A DNA stretch of 5,875 bases from Saprospiraceae bacterium (lineage in GTDB: Bacteria; Bacteroidota; Bacteroidia; Chitinophagales; Saprospiraceae). The stretch spans positions 1 to 5,875 of the forward strand of contig JAGQXA010000507.1 in the NCBI GenBank assembly GCA_020436865.1. Direction: 5' to 3'. A model generated the notes under the pieces. That model searched no databases. It was given only the letters and a program-made list of their open reading frames with translations, and was not told where the DNA came from. A program made the position numbers and the translations under genes. Each line of letters begins with the position of its first letter. The first letter of the stretch is position 1. Shown piece by piece: positions 1 to 5,804 of the stretch.

Positions 1-764
1 GCCAGGATAGAATCGGAGGTCGGAGGGGTAACGAGTTCGTCGTCGATCACCAGCATGATATTCATGGTGCCGGATTCTTCCAGAAAGGCGTTTTTTCGAC
101 TATCGGTCCAGATCACCTGATCGTAGCCAGCTTCCCCCGCCTTTTTGAAGGGGTAGAAGGAGGCCCCGTAGTTACCGCCGCACTTTGCGTATCCAACTCC
201 GCCTTCCGCAGCTCGCACGAATTCTGTTTCGACCTTGACCTTTAGTGGTTCGCTATAGTACGGCCCTACCGGCGACAAGACGATCAGGAAGAGGTACTCG
301 TCAGAGACTTTCACTTTGATCCGCGGTTCGGAAGCGATCATAAACGGCCGAATATAGAGGCACATCGGTGGTTCGGGCACCCATTGCGATTCCAATTCGA
401 TCAGGCGGTAGAGCCCATCGAGAAAATACTCTTCAGGGACGGCCGGCATACACATGCGTTCGGCTGAACGGACGAACCGCTCGTGGTTTTTTTCCGGTCG
501 GAATATAGAGATCTTCCCGTCATCCATTCGAAAGGCCTTCAACCCCTCAAAGATCGTCTGACCGTAGTGCAGACACAGGGCGAAAGGGCTCAGGGAGAGG
601 TTTTGGAAGGGCAGGATGCGAGCTTGTTCCCAATGGCCGTTCCGGTAGCGGGCCATGAAAAAGTGGTCGGTGTGTACGACGCCGAAGGGGAGATCGTTCC
701 AGTCGATTTCGGGCGCTCGTGAAGTCGGAGCTTTTTGGATGTCAATGGTCAGGCTGGTTTGCAT
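1..764 (-). CDS. ilvE: Branched-chain amino-acid aminotransferase, 5' part (C-terminus beyond the window)
   Basis: The enzyme transfers the amino group between Leu/Ile/Val and 2-oxoglutarate, the last step of branched-chain amino-acid synthesis and first of breakdown. It is a cytosolic, PLP-dependent, fold-type-IV enzyme. I translated 254 full codons from the ATG at 762-764. Family blocks appear in order: LHYGQTIFEGLKAF (66-79), RFVRSAERMCMP (96-107), YIRPFMIA (137-144), GYAKCGGNYGAS (191-202) and EESGTMNIM (229-237). K194 just before GGNYG is the expected Schiff-base lysine. E230 is the expected partner of the pyridine nitrogen. The frame stays open to base 1, so roughly the last 100 residues of a typical ~355-residue protein are missing. 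The start is 20 nt after the stop of the DinB gene on the same strand, which suggests an operon. The leader is A-rich with no Shine-Dalgarno, usual in Bacteroidota. Function is confident; the start is fairly secure because homology begins soon after it. Confidence 0.95.
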   Translation of the reverse strand, partial: MQTSLTIDIQKAPTSRAPEIDWNDLPFGVVHTDHFFMARYRNGHWEQARILPFQNLSLSPFALCLHYGQTIFEGLKAFRMDDGKISIFRPEKNHERFVRSAERMCMPAVPEEYFLDGLYRLIELESQWVPEPPMCLYIRPFMIASEPRIKVKVSDEYLFLIVLSPVGPYYSEPLKVKVETEFVRAAEGGVGYAKCGGNYGASFYPFKKAGEAGYDQVIWTDSRKNAFLEESGTMNIMLVIDDELVTPPTSDSIL

Positions 765-784
765 GTGTAGCGGTTTGTTTGTTT

Positions 785-1309
785 TTAATGACTATGGTAG
801 TTGGATCGGAGTTGCCGGCGGATGCGGGCGAGGTGGTGATCGTCGTGTTCGGCCAGGAAATAACACAGATCGATCACCCGCATGGGAGTGCGCAGACGGG
901 GATGCAGGGCCTGGCGCTCCAATGTTGCAGAACTCAGGCTTCGCAAGCGCTGGATCAACACTTCCCGTTGATTGGTAAAATCAGCGAGCAGATCCTGCCA
1001 GGGTCGCTTGTTGTGGGCGGCCCGATGGGTCTTCCGGTTGGTAAGGTCTGCGCTGCGGAGAATTTCCTTGGCCTCGTCGAAGTCGTCGACCCTTCCGAGC
1101 CAGAGCTCCTCCAGATCGCCCAAATGCCCGATCTCCTCTTTGACCGACCATCTGTCGTGCAGGCGGATCGCCAATTGGTCGTCCCGCTCTTCTCGAAGCA
1201 TATATTGGATCCGGGGAGTGGTGCCTTCGAGTCGTTCCAGGATGCCGGGAAGCAGGCCGTTGTCGGCCATGGGCGCAAATGTGCGCTCAAACCAGGGAGT
1301 CTGTTCCAT
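785..1309 (-). CDS. DinB-family putative metal-dependent protein
   Basis: The 174-residue product fits the DinB/YfiT four-helix-bundle superfamily, whose members bind a divalent metal with three histidines. Some members are thiol-dependent S-transferases or hydrolases; many have no known role. The expected ligands are visible: H62 in WSVKEEIGHLGDLEELW (54-70) and the HxxxH pair H155/H159 in FLAEHDDHHLARI (151-163). There is no signal peptide or membrane segment, so it is probably cytosolic. Length is normal for the family. The ATG at 1307-1309 is used, giving MEQTPWFERTF; the helix that follows is the usual family start. It precedes ilvE by 20 nt on the same strand and is divergent from the MocR regulator, so it is probably the first gene of the regulated unit. 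The substrate cannot be told from sequence. Despite the family name, nothing here indicates a DNA-damage role. Confidence 0.85.
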   Translation of the reverse strand: MEQTPWFERTFAPMADNGLLPGILERLEGTTPRIQYMLREERDDQLAIRLHDRWSVKEEIGHLGDLEELWLGRVDDFDEAKEILRSADLTNRKTHRAAHNKRPWQDLLADFTNQREVLIQRLRSLSSATLERQALHPRLRTPMRVIDLCYFLAEHDDHHLARIRRQLRSNYHSH

Positions 1310-1380
1310 ACCTGCTCAAGTTACCAATAAACTGATAAACGCTCATCCAAAATGATCAAAAAGGGAGCCCCCATCACAGT

Positions 1381-1409
1381 CGGGTGATTTCAATAGCGGG
1401 TGATTTCAA
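1381..1409. repeat. Perfect 13-bp direct repeat, candidate MocR operator
   Basis: CGGGTGATTTCAA occurs at 1381-1393 and again, without mismatch, at 1397-1409, a 16-bp period. A third, inverted half-site follows: AAATCA at 1419-1424 is the reverse complement of the TGATTT core. Two direct repeats, sometimes with an inverted one, are the known style of binding site for dimeric MocR regulators such as GabR and PdxR. The site lies 72 bp upstream of the dinB-like start and about 105 bp upstream of the regulator start, suited to control of the former and autoregulation of the latter. The repeats are directly seen; their role is inferred. Confidence 0.5.
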
Positions 1410-1483
1410 GTCCGACCTAAATCAATTCTGATGAGATCACAAAAATAGTTACGTGTTTAAACATAAAACAGATGCAGATTTTA

Positions 1484-1491
1484 TAATTTTG
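1484..1491 (+). promoter_or_regulatory. Candidate -7 promoter element for the mocR-like gene
   Basis: TAATTTTG matches the Bacteroidota -7 consensus TAnnTTTG exactly. It would start transcription a few bases before 1500, leaving a short leader to the ATG at 1515. No clear TTG-type -33 element sits about 20 bp upstream, so this is a weak call based on one element. Confidence 0.35.
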
Positions 1492-1514
1492 ACCAGATCA
1501 GATAAATCTTGACC

Positions 1515-2933
1515 ATGGCACACAGCGACTTTCTCTATCTACAAATTGCCGACCGCATCGAAGACCTGATCGAAAAGGAAACCTGGCAGATCGGTCAGCG
1601 ATTGCCCTCCGTCCGTCGTCTGAGCCAGGAACAACAGGTCAGTATGAGTACGGTCTTTCAGGCCTATTATCATCTGGAGAGCAAGGGCCTGATCGAGGCG
1701 CGACCCAAGTCGGGGTACTACGTCACTGAGCATCCAGGCAGGGAACGCAGCTTGCCGGCGGCAAAAGCGCCGGATCGGCCCTTGGAGGAACGTACGCTGG
1801 GGGAGTTGATCTCGGAAGTCTATCGCGACCTGGGACGGGAGGAATTGGTGTCGCTCTCTGTTTCTGCTCCGGCGCCTTCCCTATTGCCGCTGGCCAAACT
1901 GCGTAAAAGCGTTCAGCATGCCCTTTCGAACGACGCGGGGGTTGTCTATGCACCCTTACAGGGAGTGCGGTCTTTGCGCCAGCAACTGGCCCGCCTGGCC
2001 TTTAACTGGGGAGGAGTGTACGGGGAAGAAGACATTGTGGTGACTGCCGGGTGTATGGAGGCCTTGGCCATGTGCCTCAAGGCAGTGACCGTGCCGGGAG
2101 ATGCCGTCGCGATCGAAAGCCCAACCTATTTCGGCATCTTCCAAATGCTGGAGGGGTTGGGGTTGAAGTCGATCGAAATGCCCACACGACCCGAATCGGG
2201 GATCGACCCCGTGGCCTTGCAACAGACCCTCGACCGCTATCCCTCAGTACGCGCTTGCCTGCTCATTCCCAATTTCAATAATCCGCTCGGTTCGCGGATG
2301 CCCGACGATCACAAGAGGCAAATTGTCGAGCTACTCGCCAGACGCAATGTCCCGTTGATCGAAGACGACATATACGGCGAGCTATACTTTGGCAAGGAAC
2401 GGCCTCGAACCTGCAAGTCGTTCGACCATAATGGCCAGGTGCTCTATTGTTCGTCTTTGTCCAAGAGCCTGGCCCCCGGCTACCGGATCGGATGGGCAAT
2501 TCCCGGAAAATGGACCGACAAGGTGTTGGAAAACAAATTCATGCACACAGTTTCCACAAACACCTTGCTGCAGGAAGCTTGCGCTCATTTTCTGATGAAC
2601 GGCCGCTACGCCTTACACCTGCGCAGGCTACGCAAAGAGCTACATCTCAATTATCTACGCTACCTGCAAGCTATTCAGGAATTCTTTCCGCCGGAGGTAC
2701 GGGTCAGCCGGCCGGCGGGGGGCTTTGTCCTATGGCTGGAATTGCCTCCCCGTACCGATGCCTTTGTCCTCTTCCGGAAGGCCAAGGATGCGGGAATCTC
2801 GATCGCACCCGGACAGTTATTCTCTAAGCAAGGGGCATACCCGAACTTCATTCGTCTGAGTTTCGGCGCCCCCTGGGATAACAAGATCGAAAGGGCCCTG
2901 CGGAAACTGGGGGATTTGCTGCGCTCCTCCTAG
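1515..2933 (+). CDS. MocR-type GntR regulator with aminotransferase-like domain (YdcR-like)
   Basis: The 472-residue protein is a cytosolic PLP-binding transcription factor. Residues about 3-72 form a GntR winged helix-turn-helix, with RLPSVRRLSQEQQVSMSTVF at 29-48 and the wing ending in SGYYV. After a linker, residues about 105-472 match the fold-type-I aminotransferase domain. Expected PLP contacts are present: N256 (NPLG), D284 and Y287 (EDDIYGELYFG), Schiff-base lysine K317 in CSSLSKSLAPGYRIGW, R324, and carboxylate-binding R447 near the end. All key residues are intact, so PLP binding is likely. From memory the closest known protein is E. coli YdcR, sharing ARPxSGYYV, LIEDDxYxELYFG and ISIAPG; its effector is not settled. 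A TTG two codons earlier (1509) is in frame, but the ATG at 1515 is preferred. The gene diverges from dinB-ilvE, which it may control, perhaps with an amino acid or PLP-linked effector. Whether it has aminotransferase activity is unknown. Confidence 0.93.
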   Translation: MAHSDFLYLQIADRIEDLIEKETWQIGQRLPSVRRLSQEQQVSMSTVFQAYYHLESKGLIEARPKSGYYVTEHPGRERSLPAAKAPDRPLEERTLGELISEVYRDLGREELVSLSVSAPAPSLLPLAKLRKSVQHALSNDAGVVYAPLQGVRSLRQQLARLAFNWGGVYGEEDIVVTAGCMEALAMCLKAVTVPGDAVAIESPTYFGIFQMLEGLGLKSIEMPTRPESGIDPVALQQTLDRYPSVRACLLIPNFNNPLGSRMPDDHKRQIVELLARRNVPLIEDDIYGELYFGKERPRTCKSFDHNGQVLYCSSLSKSLAPGYRIGWAIPGKWTDKVLENKFMHTVSTNTLLQEACAHFLMNGRYALHLRRLRKELHLNYLRYLQAIQEFFPPEVRVSRPAGGFVLWLELPPRTDAFVLFRKAKDAGISIAPGQLFSKQGAYPNFIRLSFGAPWDNKIERALRKLGDLLRSS

Positions 2934-2941
2934 GCGATGCC

Positions 2942-3634
2942 CTACCGGTTCACTTCCGAGATCGTGGCCTTTCGATACTGCGGATCGCCAAAGCCGATCT
3001 CCCAGCCGGTACCGGTTGTTTCGCAGAGATAGAAGCGGCGACCCCGGTGAGACCAGTAGGTGCCTCCCGGGATCGGGTCGGTCCAAAGCCCGACTGCCAG
3101 GTGCTCGGGGAACTCGAGAAAAACGCTGTCGTATCCCCACACGGCGAAGATACCGGCCAGCAGCACGGAGGTATCGCTGCAATCGCCGGCAGTGTCGAGC
3201 AAAGTCTCCACGGCATATTTCTGGTAGGAACCCAGGCCGTCCTGATAGGGGAGGGCCTGCACAAAGGAAAGTGCCAGCCGGACCTCGTTCAGGCCATTCT
3301 TGCGTGCCAGCTCTCGCAAGGCGTCGGCCACGGTTTCCAGATCCTTTTGAAAGGGGTCGCGCTGGATAAACCGGCTGTAGTTGCCGTGGTTGTGAAGCTT
3401 CTGGCCATAGACCGACTTCATGTAATCGATCCCGCGGGGATAGATGATCGAGAAAGTCATGACATATACATCGCCCTGGATCGTGGGATGTTCCCAGCGG
3501 TAGGTAATTTTATTGCCGCTATGCGTGTAGGTTCCCTGCCCGGTCTCGCTGACCGTGCCGAAGGTCTGGGTGGTAGCCGTTGTTGAAAGCAATGCCAACG
3601 GCACGACCAGGAAGGCGATCTTCTGCATTTTCAT
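2942..3634 (-). CDS. Secreted transglutaminase-like cysteine protein
   Basis: The 230-residue product (ATG at 3632-3634) starts MKMQKIAFLVVPLALLSTTA, a signal peptide of about 20-23 residues, so it is exported, probably to the periplasm. An upstream in-frame ATG at 3650-3652 would add six residues ahead of the positively charged start and is less likely. Residues about 100-215 match the transglutaminase/papain-like superfamily. AGDCSDTSVLLAGIFAVWGY carries the candidate nucleophile C152, FPEHLAVGL carries H178, and YLCETTGTGWEIG offers E205 where an acidic or amide third residue is expected. Many such bacterial and archaeal proteins act as peptidases or have no known substrate; amide cross-linking should not be assumed. 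Its stop is 8 nt from the stop of the convergent regulator, leaving no room for a terminator, so the two transcripts should overlap at their 3' ends. It is separated from the LRR gene upstream by a strong terminator and so probably has its own promoter. Confidence 0.8.
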   Translation of the reverse strand: MKMQKIAFLVVPLALLSTTATTQTFGTVSETGQGTYTHSGNKITYRWEHPTIQGDVYVMTFSIIYPRGIDYMKSVYGQKLHNHGNYSRFIQRDPFQKDLETVADALRELARKNGLNEVRLALSFVQALPYQDGLGSYQKYAVETLLDTAGDCSDTSVLLAGIFAVWGYDSVFLEFPEHLAVGLWTDPIPGGTYWSHRGRRFYLCETTGTGWEIGFGDPQYRKATISEVNR

Positions 3635-3806
3635 AGGATGGTTGCTTTGCACGGATGGCGGAATGGCGCCTCCGTCGTGTCAGAGATCGTAGAAAAGGGG
3701 CATATGGCACAGATCGATAGTGAATGAGATAGGGGTCGAGGCGGTTACGATCTCCTAAACGGATCGGCAGTCGTCAATTGATATTCAGGCAGCAAGATTT
3801 TTGCTT
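3635..3806. other. Upstream region of the transglutaminase-like gene
   Basis: This stretch should hold the promoter of the minus-strand gene at 2942-3634. I found no convincing TAnnTTTG/-33 pair, no RNA gene and no credible small reading frame. The only structure is a small hairpin, AGCAA (3791-3795) with TTGCT (3801-3805), abutting the large terminator. Confidence 0.4.
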
Positions 3807-3857
3807 GGTTTTAACAAAAAAGCCCCGGAAGGACTCCGGGGCTTTTTTGTTAAAACC
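3807..3857 (-). terminator. Intrinsic terminator of the LRR gene, perfect 23-bp stem
   Basis: Bases 3807-3829 are perfectly complementary to 3835-3857, with a 5-nt loop AGGAC. The core is GCCCCGGA/TCCGGGGC flanked by A6 and T6 runs, so either strand gives a GC stem followed by a U-run. It begins 6 nt after the stop of the minus-strand LRR gene, which it must serve. The design is bidirectional, but no plus-strand gene lies just before it. It also insulates the transglutaminase-like gene from LRR transcription. Confidence 0.93.
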
Positions 3858-3863
3858 GCAATC

Positions 3864-5501
3864 CTATTCCCGGATGAATTTCCGGCAGATGGTCTGTTTG
3901 GAGGTGCGGATGCTCAAATAGTATAGGCCGGGCGCTATCGTGCCCAGATCGATCGTGGCCGGTCCGGCAAAAGACTGCTCCAGTAGGATTCGGCCGGAGC
4001 CGTCATGCACGTGCAGGAGGCCTTCAAGACCCTCCAGACCGGCGATATCCAGCCGCCCATCGGTCGGATTGGGCGACAATCCGATCGTTTGCCAACTATG
4101 GCCGGGTTCGGTTGAGCCGACGGTACAGGCCGTCTCCACTTCTTCGACAGTAGCACAACCCGGTGCATTATCTTCGATCGTGATCGATCCTGCGGGCGAC
4201 AACAAATAGTCGCATACAGCTTGCACGGCACATTCCGAAAGTAGTGGATTCCCAGTTATGAGCAGATCGGCGCCAATGTATACCGGATGTTCAAGAGAAG
4301 ACAGGTCGGACAGGAACAGGTTTTCGGTCAGTTTCAGGCTACCGGCGATCTCATTAAGCGATTGCAGTCCGTTCAGGCTGTTCAGACAGGTTTTCTGTAG
4401 GATCAGATCGGAGCCGATAGAAGTCAGTTGGTCGAGTCCTTGCAGGTCGGTCAGCTGTCCGTTCTGCTCGAAGATCAGCGAGCCTCCGATCGAAGCAAGA
4501 CCTTCCAGCCCATGCAGGCTGACCAATTGGGCATTTTGGAAGAGGATCAGATCGTCTCCCACGGCCTGCAGTTGGCTGAAGCCGCTCAGATCGGGCAGGG
4601 CATGGTTGTAGTAGATCATCAGAGCTCCTCCGATGGCGTTCAGATTGTTCAGGCCGGTCAGGCTGGCCAGATTCGGATTTTGGTAGAGCACGAAGTCGCC
4701 CGAGACGCTGTAAAGATTGCACATGCCGGTCAGGCTGGTCTGAGCCTGGTTATCGTGGATCAGTACCGACCCTCCAACGGCCACCAGGTCAAATAGTCCA
4801 CCCAGGTTGTTCAACGAACTGTTGCGGAGGATCAGGAGGTCCCCGTCGATCGTCTGCAGGCTGTTTAGGCCATTAAGCGTGATCAGATCGTTATTTCCCT
4901 CGATCGTGAGGTGTCCGCCGACCTGCAGCAGATTTTCCAGGCTGCTGAGGGTGGTCAGGGATGGGTTGTCGACGACCGACAGGTCGCTTCCGATCGTCGT
5001 CAGGTCGTTCAATCCGTTGATCGCGATCAGACTGTTGTTGCTTTGGATCTTCAGAGCGTCGCCGATCCATTGGAGCGCATTCAAGCTGCCCAGATGGGAA
5101 AGTAAGTGATTGTGGCGAATGTCGAGATCATGGCCGATCTGGGTCAGGGCGTCCAGGCCGGAGGCATTGAGGAGCAGAGGATTGTGCTGGATCCATAGGT
5201 TCCCTCCGATAGTGGCCAGGTTGTCGAGGCCGTCCAGGCGCGGCAAGGAGCCGTTCCCATAAATGCGCAAGTCGCCGCCAATGGCCGTCAATTGCAGTAA
5301 TCCGGTCAGATCGGTGATGGTGCCTCCGGATATCTCTACATCACCTTCGATCTCGGTGCAATCAGGATAGTCCAGTGCGAAATGATCGACCTGTTGCTGG
5401 GTGGCGAAGGTGATCCCTTCCGGGAGGCAAGCTTGTCCGCTGACAGATCGATAGCCGAACAGAGCGGCCGCTAATACGAATAGAATCAAACTCTTTTTCA
5501 T
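3864..5501 (-). CDS. Secreted leucine-rich-repeat protein with T9SS type-A sorting domain
   Basis: The 545-residue protein has four parts. A signal peptide (about 1-22) is followed by an N-terminal cap with C25 and C48, then a repeat solenoid (51-415), a C-terminal cap with C424, C430, C449 and C459 (ECAVQAVCDYLL to VETAC), and a T9SS sorting domain (about 473-545). The sorting domain shows LSPNPTDGRLDI, PGLYYLSI and the basic tail CRKFIRE. The repeats follow IGGDLxIxxNxxLxxLxGLxxL, like receptor-L-domain LRRs common in Bacteroidota. By family knowledge the product crosses the inner membrane by Sec, crosses the outer membrane by T9SS with loss of the sorting domain, and ends on the surface or outside. 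No enzymatic motif is seen, so a binding or adhesion role is a guess and the ligand is unknown. The ATG at 5499-5501 is chosen because it starts the signal peptide (MKKSLILFVLAAALFG). It appears monocistronic, with its own terminator 6 nt after the stop. Confidence 0.93.
   Translation of the reverse strand: MKKSLILFVLAAALFGYRSVSGQACLPEGITFATQQQVDHFALDYPDCTEIEGDVEISGGTITDLTGLLQLTAIGGDLRIYGNGSLPRLDGLDNLATIGGNLWIQHNPLLLNASGLDALTQIGHDLDIRHNHLLSHLGSLNALQWIGDALKIQSNNSLIAINGLNDLTTIGSDLSVVDNPSLTTLSSLENLLQVGGHLTIEGNNDLITLNGLNSLQTIDGDLLILRNSSLNNLGGLFDLVAVGGSVLIHDNQAQTSLTGMCNLYSVSGDFVLYQNPNLASLTGLNNLNAIGGALMIYYNHALPDLSGFSQLQAVGDDLILFQNAQLVSLHGLEGLASIGGSLIFEQNGQLTDLQGLDQLTSIGSDLILQKTCLNSLNGLQSLNEIAGSLKLTENLFLSDLSSLEHPVYIGADLLITGNPLLSECAVQAVCDYLLSPAGSITIEDNAPGCATVEEVETACTVGSTEPGHSWQTIGLSPNPTDGRLDIAGLEGLEGLLHVHDGSGRILLEQSFAGPATIDLGTIAPGLYYLSIRTSKQTICRKFIRE
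3867..4085 (-). other. T9SS type-A C-terminal sorting domain (within the LRR gene)
   Basis: These are residues about 473-545 of the LRR protein. LSPNPTDG at the start, the hydrophobic IDLGTIAPGLYYLSI near the end, and the final basic KFIRE are the classic landmarks. In the family this domain is recognised by the T9SS and usually cleaved. C539 inside it would be lost on cleavage. Confidence 0.9.
4257..5351 (-). repeat. LRR-coding tandem array, 72-bp period
   Basis: The IGGDLxI strand recurs from residue 51 to 409: 51, 74, 98, 122, 146, 170, 194, 218, 242, 266, 290, 314, 338, 362, 385 and 409. From 74 to 362 (DNA 4398-5282) the step is exactly 24 residues, giving 13 units in perfect register; the flanking steps are 23 or 24. 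The DNA units are diverged (about 72 bp each, sharing GATCAG and CAGGCT-type words), so expansion is not recent. A looser final strand (AGSITI) at about 437-442 belongs to the cap. Confidence 0.9.
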
Positions 5502-5700
5502 GGGGTGAGTAGTTTTGGTTCATAAGGAATATGCCAGGTGGGGTGATTCAGGGGAAAAAAGGCACGGTCATGCGAAAAGTTAGCGCATCTACAGGAGGGG
5601 AGCAATGACTTTTATCAGTGGAAGGAGAGGGAGTAGGAGAGTGAGAGTGAGTATGGGGGGGTAACAAGAAAATGCCGGCAGTGTAGTGCTAATCTCAAGG
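5502..5700. other. Gene-free upstream region of the LRR gene, with a polypurine tract
   Basis: I see no credible gene here. It should contain the LRR promoter. Bases 5619-5661 are almost all purine on the plus strand, built of GGAGAGG/GAGAGTGAG words and ending in a run of seven G. The frames open across it on the minus strand read as Ser/Leu/Tyr-rich low complexity and are not gene-like. Confidence 0.5.
5575..5605 (-). promoter_or_regulatory. Candidate promoter of the LRR gene
   Basis: Read on the minus strand, TTG (5605-5603) is followed after 20 nt by TAACTTTT (5582-5575). This is one base off the Bacteroidota -7 element TAnnTTTG at about the right distance from a -33 TTG. It implies a leader of roughly 65 nt. 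A small 5-bp hairpin (ATGCG 5570-5574 with CGCAT 5584-5588) overlaps it. Confidence 0.3.
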
Positions 5701-5705
5701 GAAAA

Positions 5706-5734
5706 AGTCTGGATGAGAGGATTCGAACCTCCGG
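5706..5734 (-). repeat. Isolated tRNA 3'-end (T-arm) fragment, copy 1
   Basis: These 29 bases match 5802-5830 with two mismatches (5710 and 5713); the 21 bases 5714-5734 are identical to 5810-5830. On the minus strand they read as a T-arm (GGAGG TTCGAAT CCTCT) plus a damaged acceptor 3' strand. The sequence on its 5' side (5735-5753) shows no anticodon arm, D-arm or matching acceptor strand, so it is a fragment and not a tRNA gene. Confidence 0.7.
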
Positions 5735-5753
5735 AATAGGTAGGAAATGGGCA

Positions 5754-5792
5754 TAAAAAAAGGCCAATACCCTGTGTGGAGTATTGACCTTT
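5754..5792 (-). terminator. Minus-strand intrinsic terminator after the tRNA-like element
   Basis: Bases 5759-5770 pair with 5781-5792 (AAAGG C CAATAC with GTATTG A CCTTT), a 12-position stem with one C/A mismatch and a 10-nt loop. On the minus strand the stem runs into seven or more T (plus-strand A run 5754-5761), as in a Rho-independent terminator. It lies 10 nt downstream of the tRNA-like element and would end its transcript. Confidence 0.75.
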
Positions 5793-5804
5793 GAAAAAGA
5801 AAGT

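Larger units (their letters stand above)
1310..1514. promoter_or_regulatory. Divergent intergenic region between dinB-like and mocR-like genes
   Basis: This 205-bp AT-richer stretch separates two outward-facing genes, so it must hold promoters for both. It contains the direct repeat described separately (1381-1409), an inverted half-site (1419-1424) and a candidate promoter for the regulator (1484-1491). A second short repeat, TTGACCA, occurs at 1489-1495 and 1509-1515, just ahead of the regulator ATG. For the minus-strand gene the nearest match to TAnnTTTG is TCATTTTG (1348-1355 on the minus strand), with no good -33 element, so I do not call that promoter separately. Confidence 0.7.

Noticed and set aside
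719..1330. 203-residue plus-strand open frame opposite the dinB-like gene
   Set aside because: It lies antisense to a gene with clear family motifs (H62, HxxxH) and has no recognisable domain; it is a mirror of the real frame.
1509..1514. TTG as the start of the MocR-like gene
   Set aside because: It is in frame but only two codons before an ATG (1515); the ATG is the stronger start and nothing in the winged-helix domain needs the extra residues.
3047..3586. 179-residue plus-strand open frame opposite the transglutaminase-like gene
   Set aside because: The minus strand has a signal peptide and catalytic motifs; the plus frame has no start context or recognisable family.
3791..3857. Riboswitch or CRISPR-type repeat
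   Set aside because: The structure is a single hairpin with U-runs at a gene end; there is no spacer-repeat pattern and no conserved aptamer that I recognise.
4258..5109. Several 100-122-residue plus-strand open frames opposite the LRR gene
   Set aside because: They repeat with the 72-bp LRR period, so they stay open because of the repeats on the other strand, not because they are genes.
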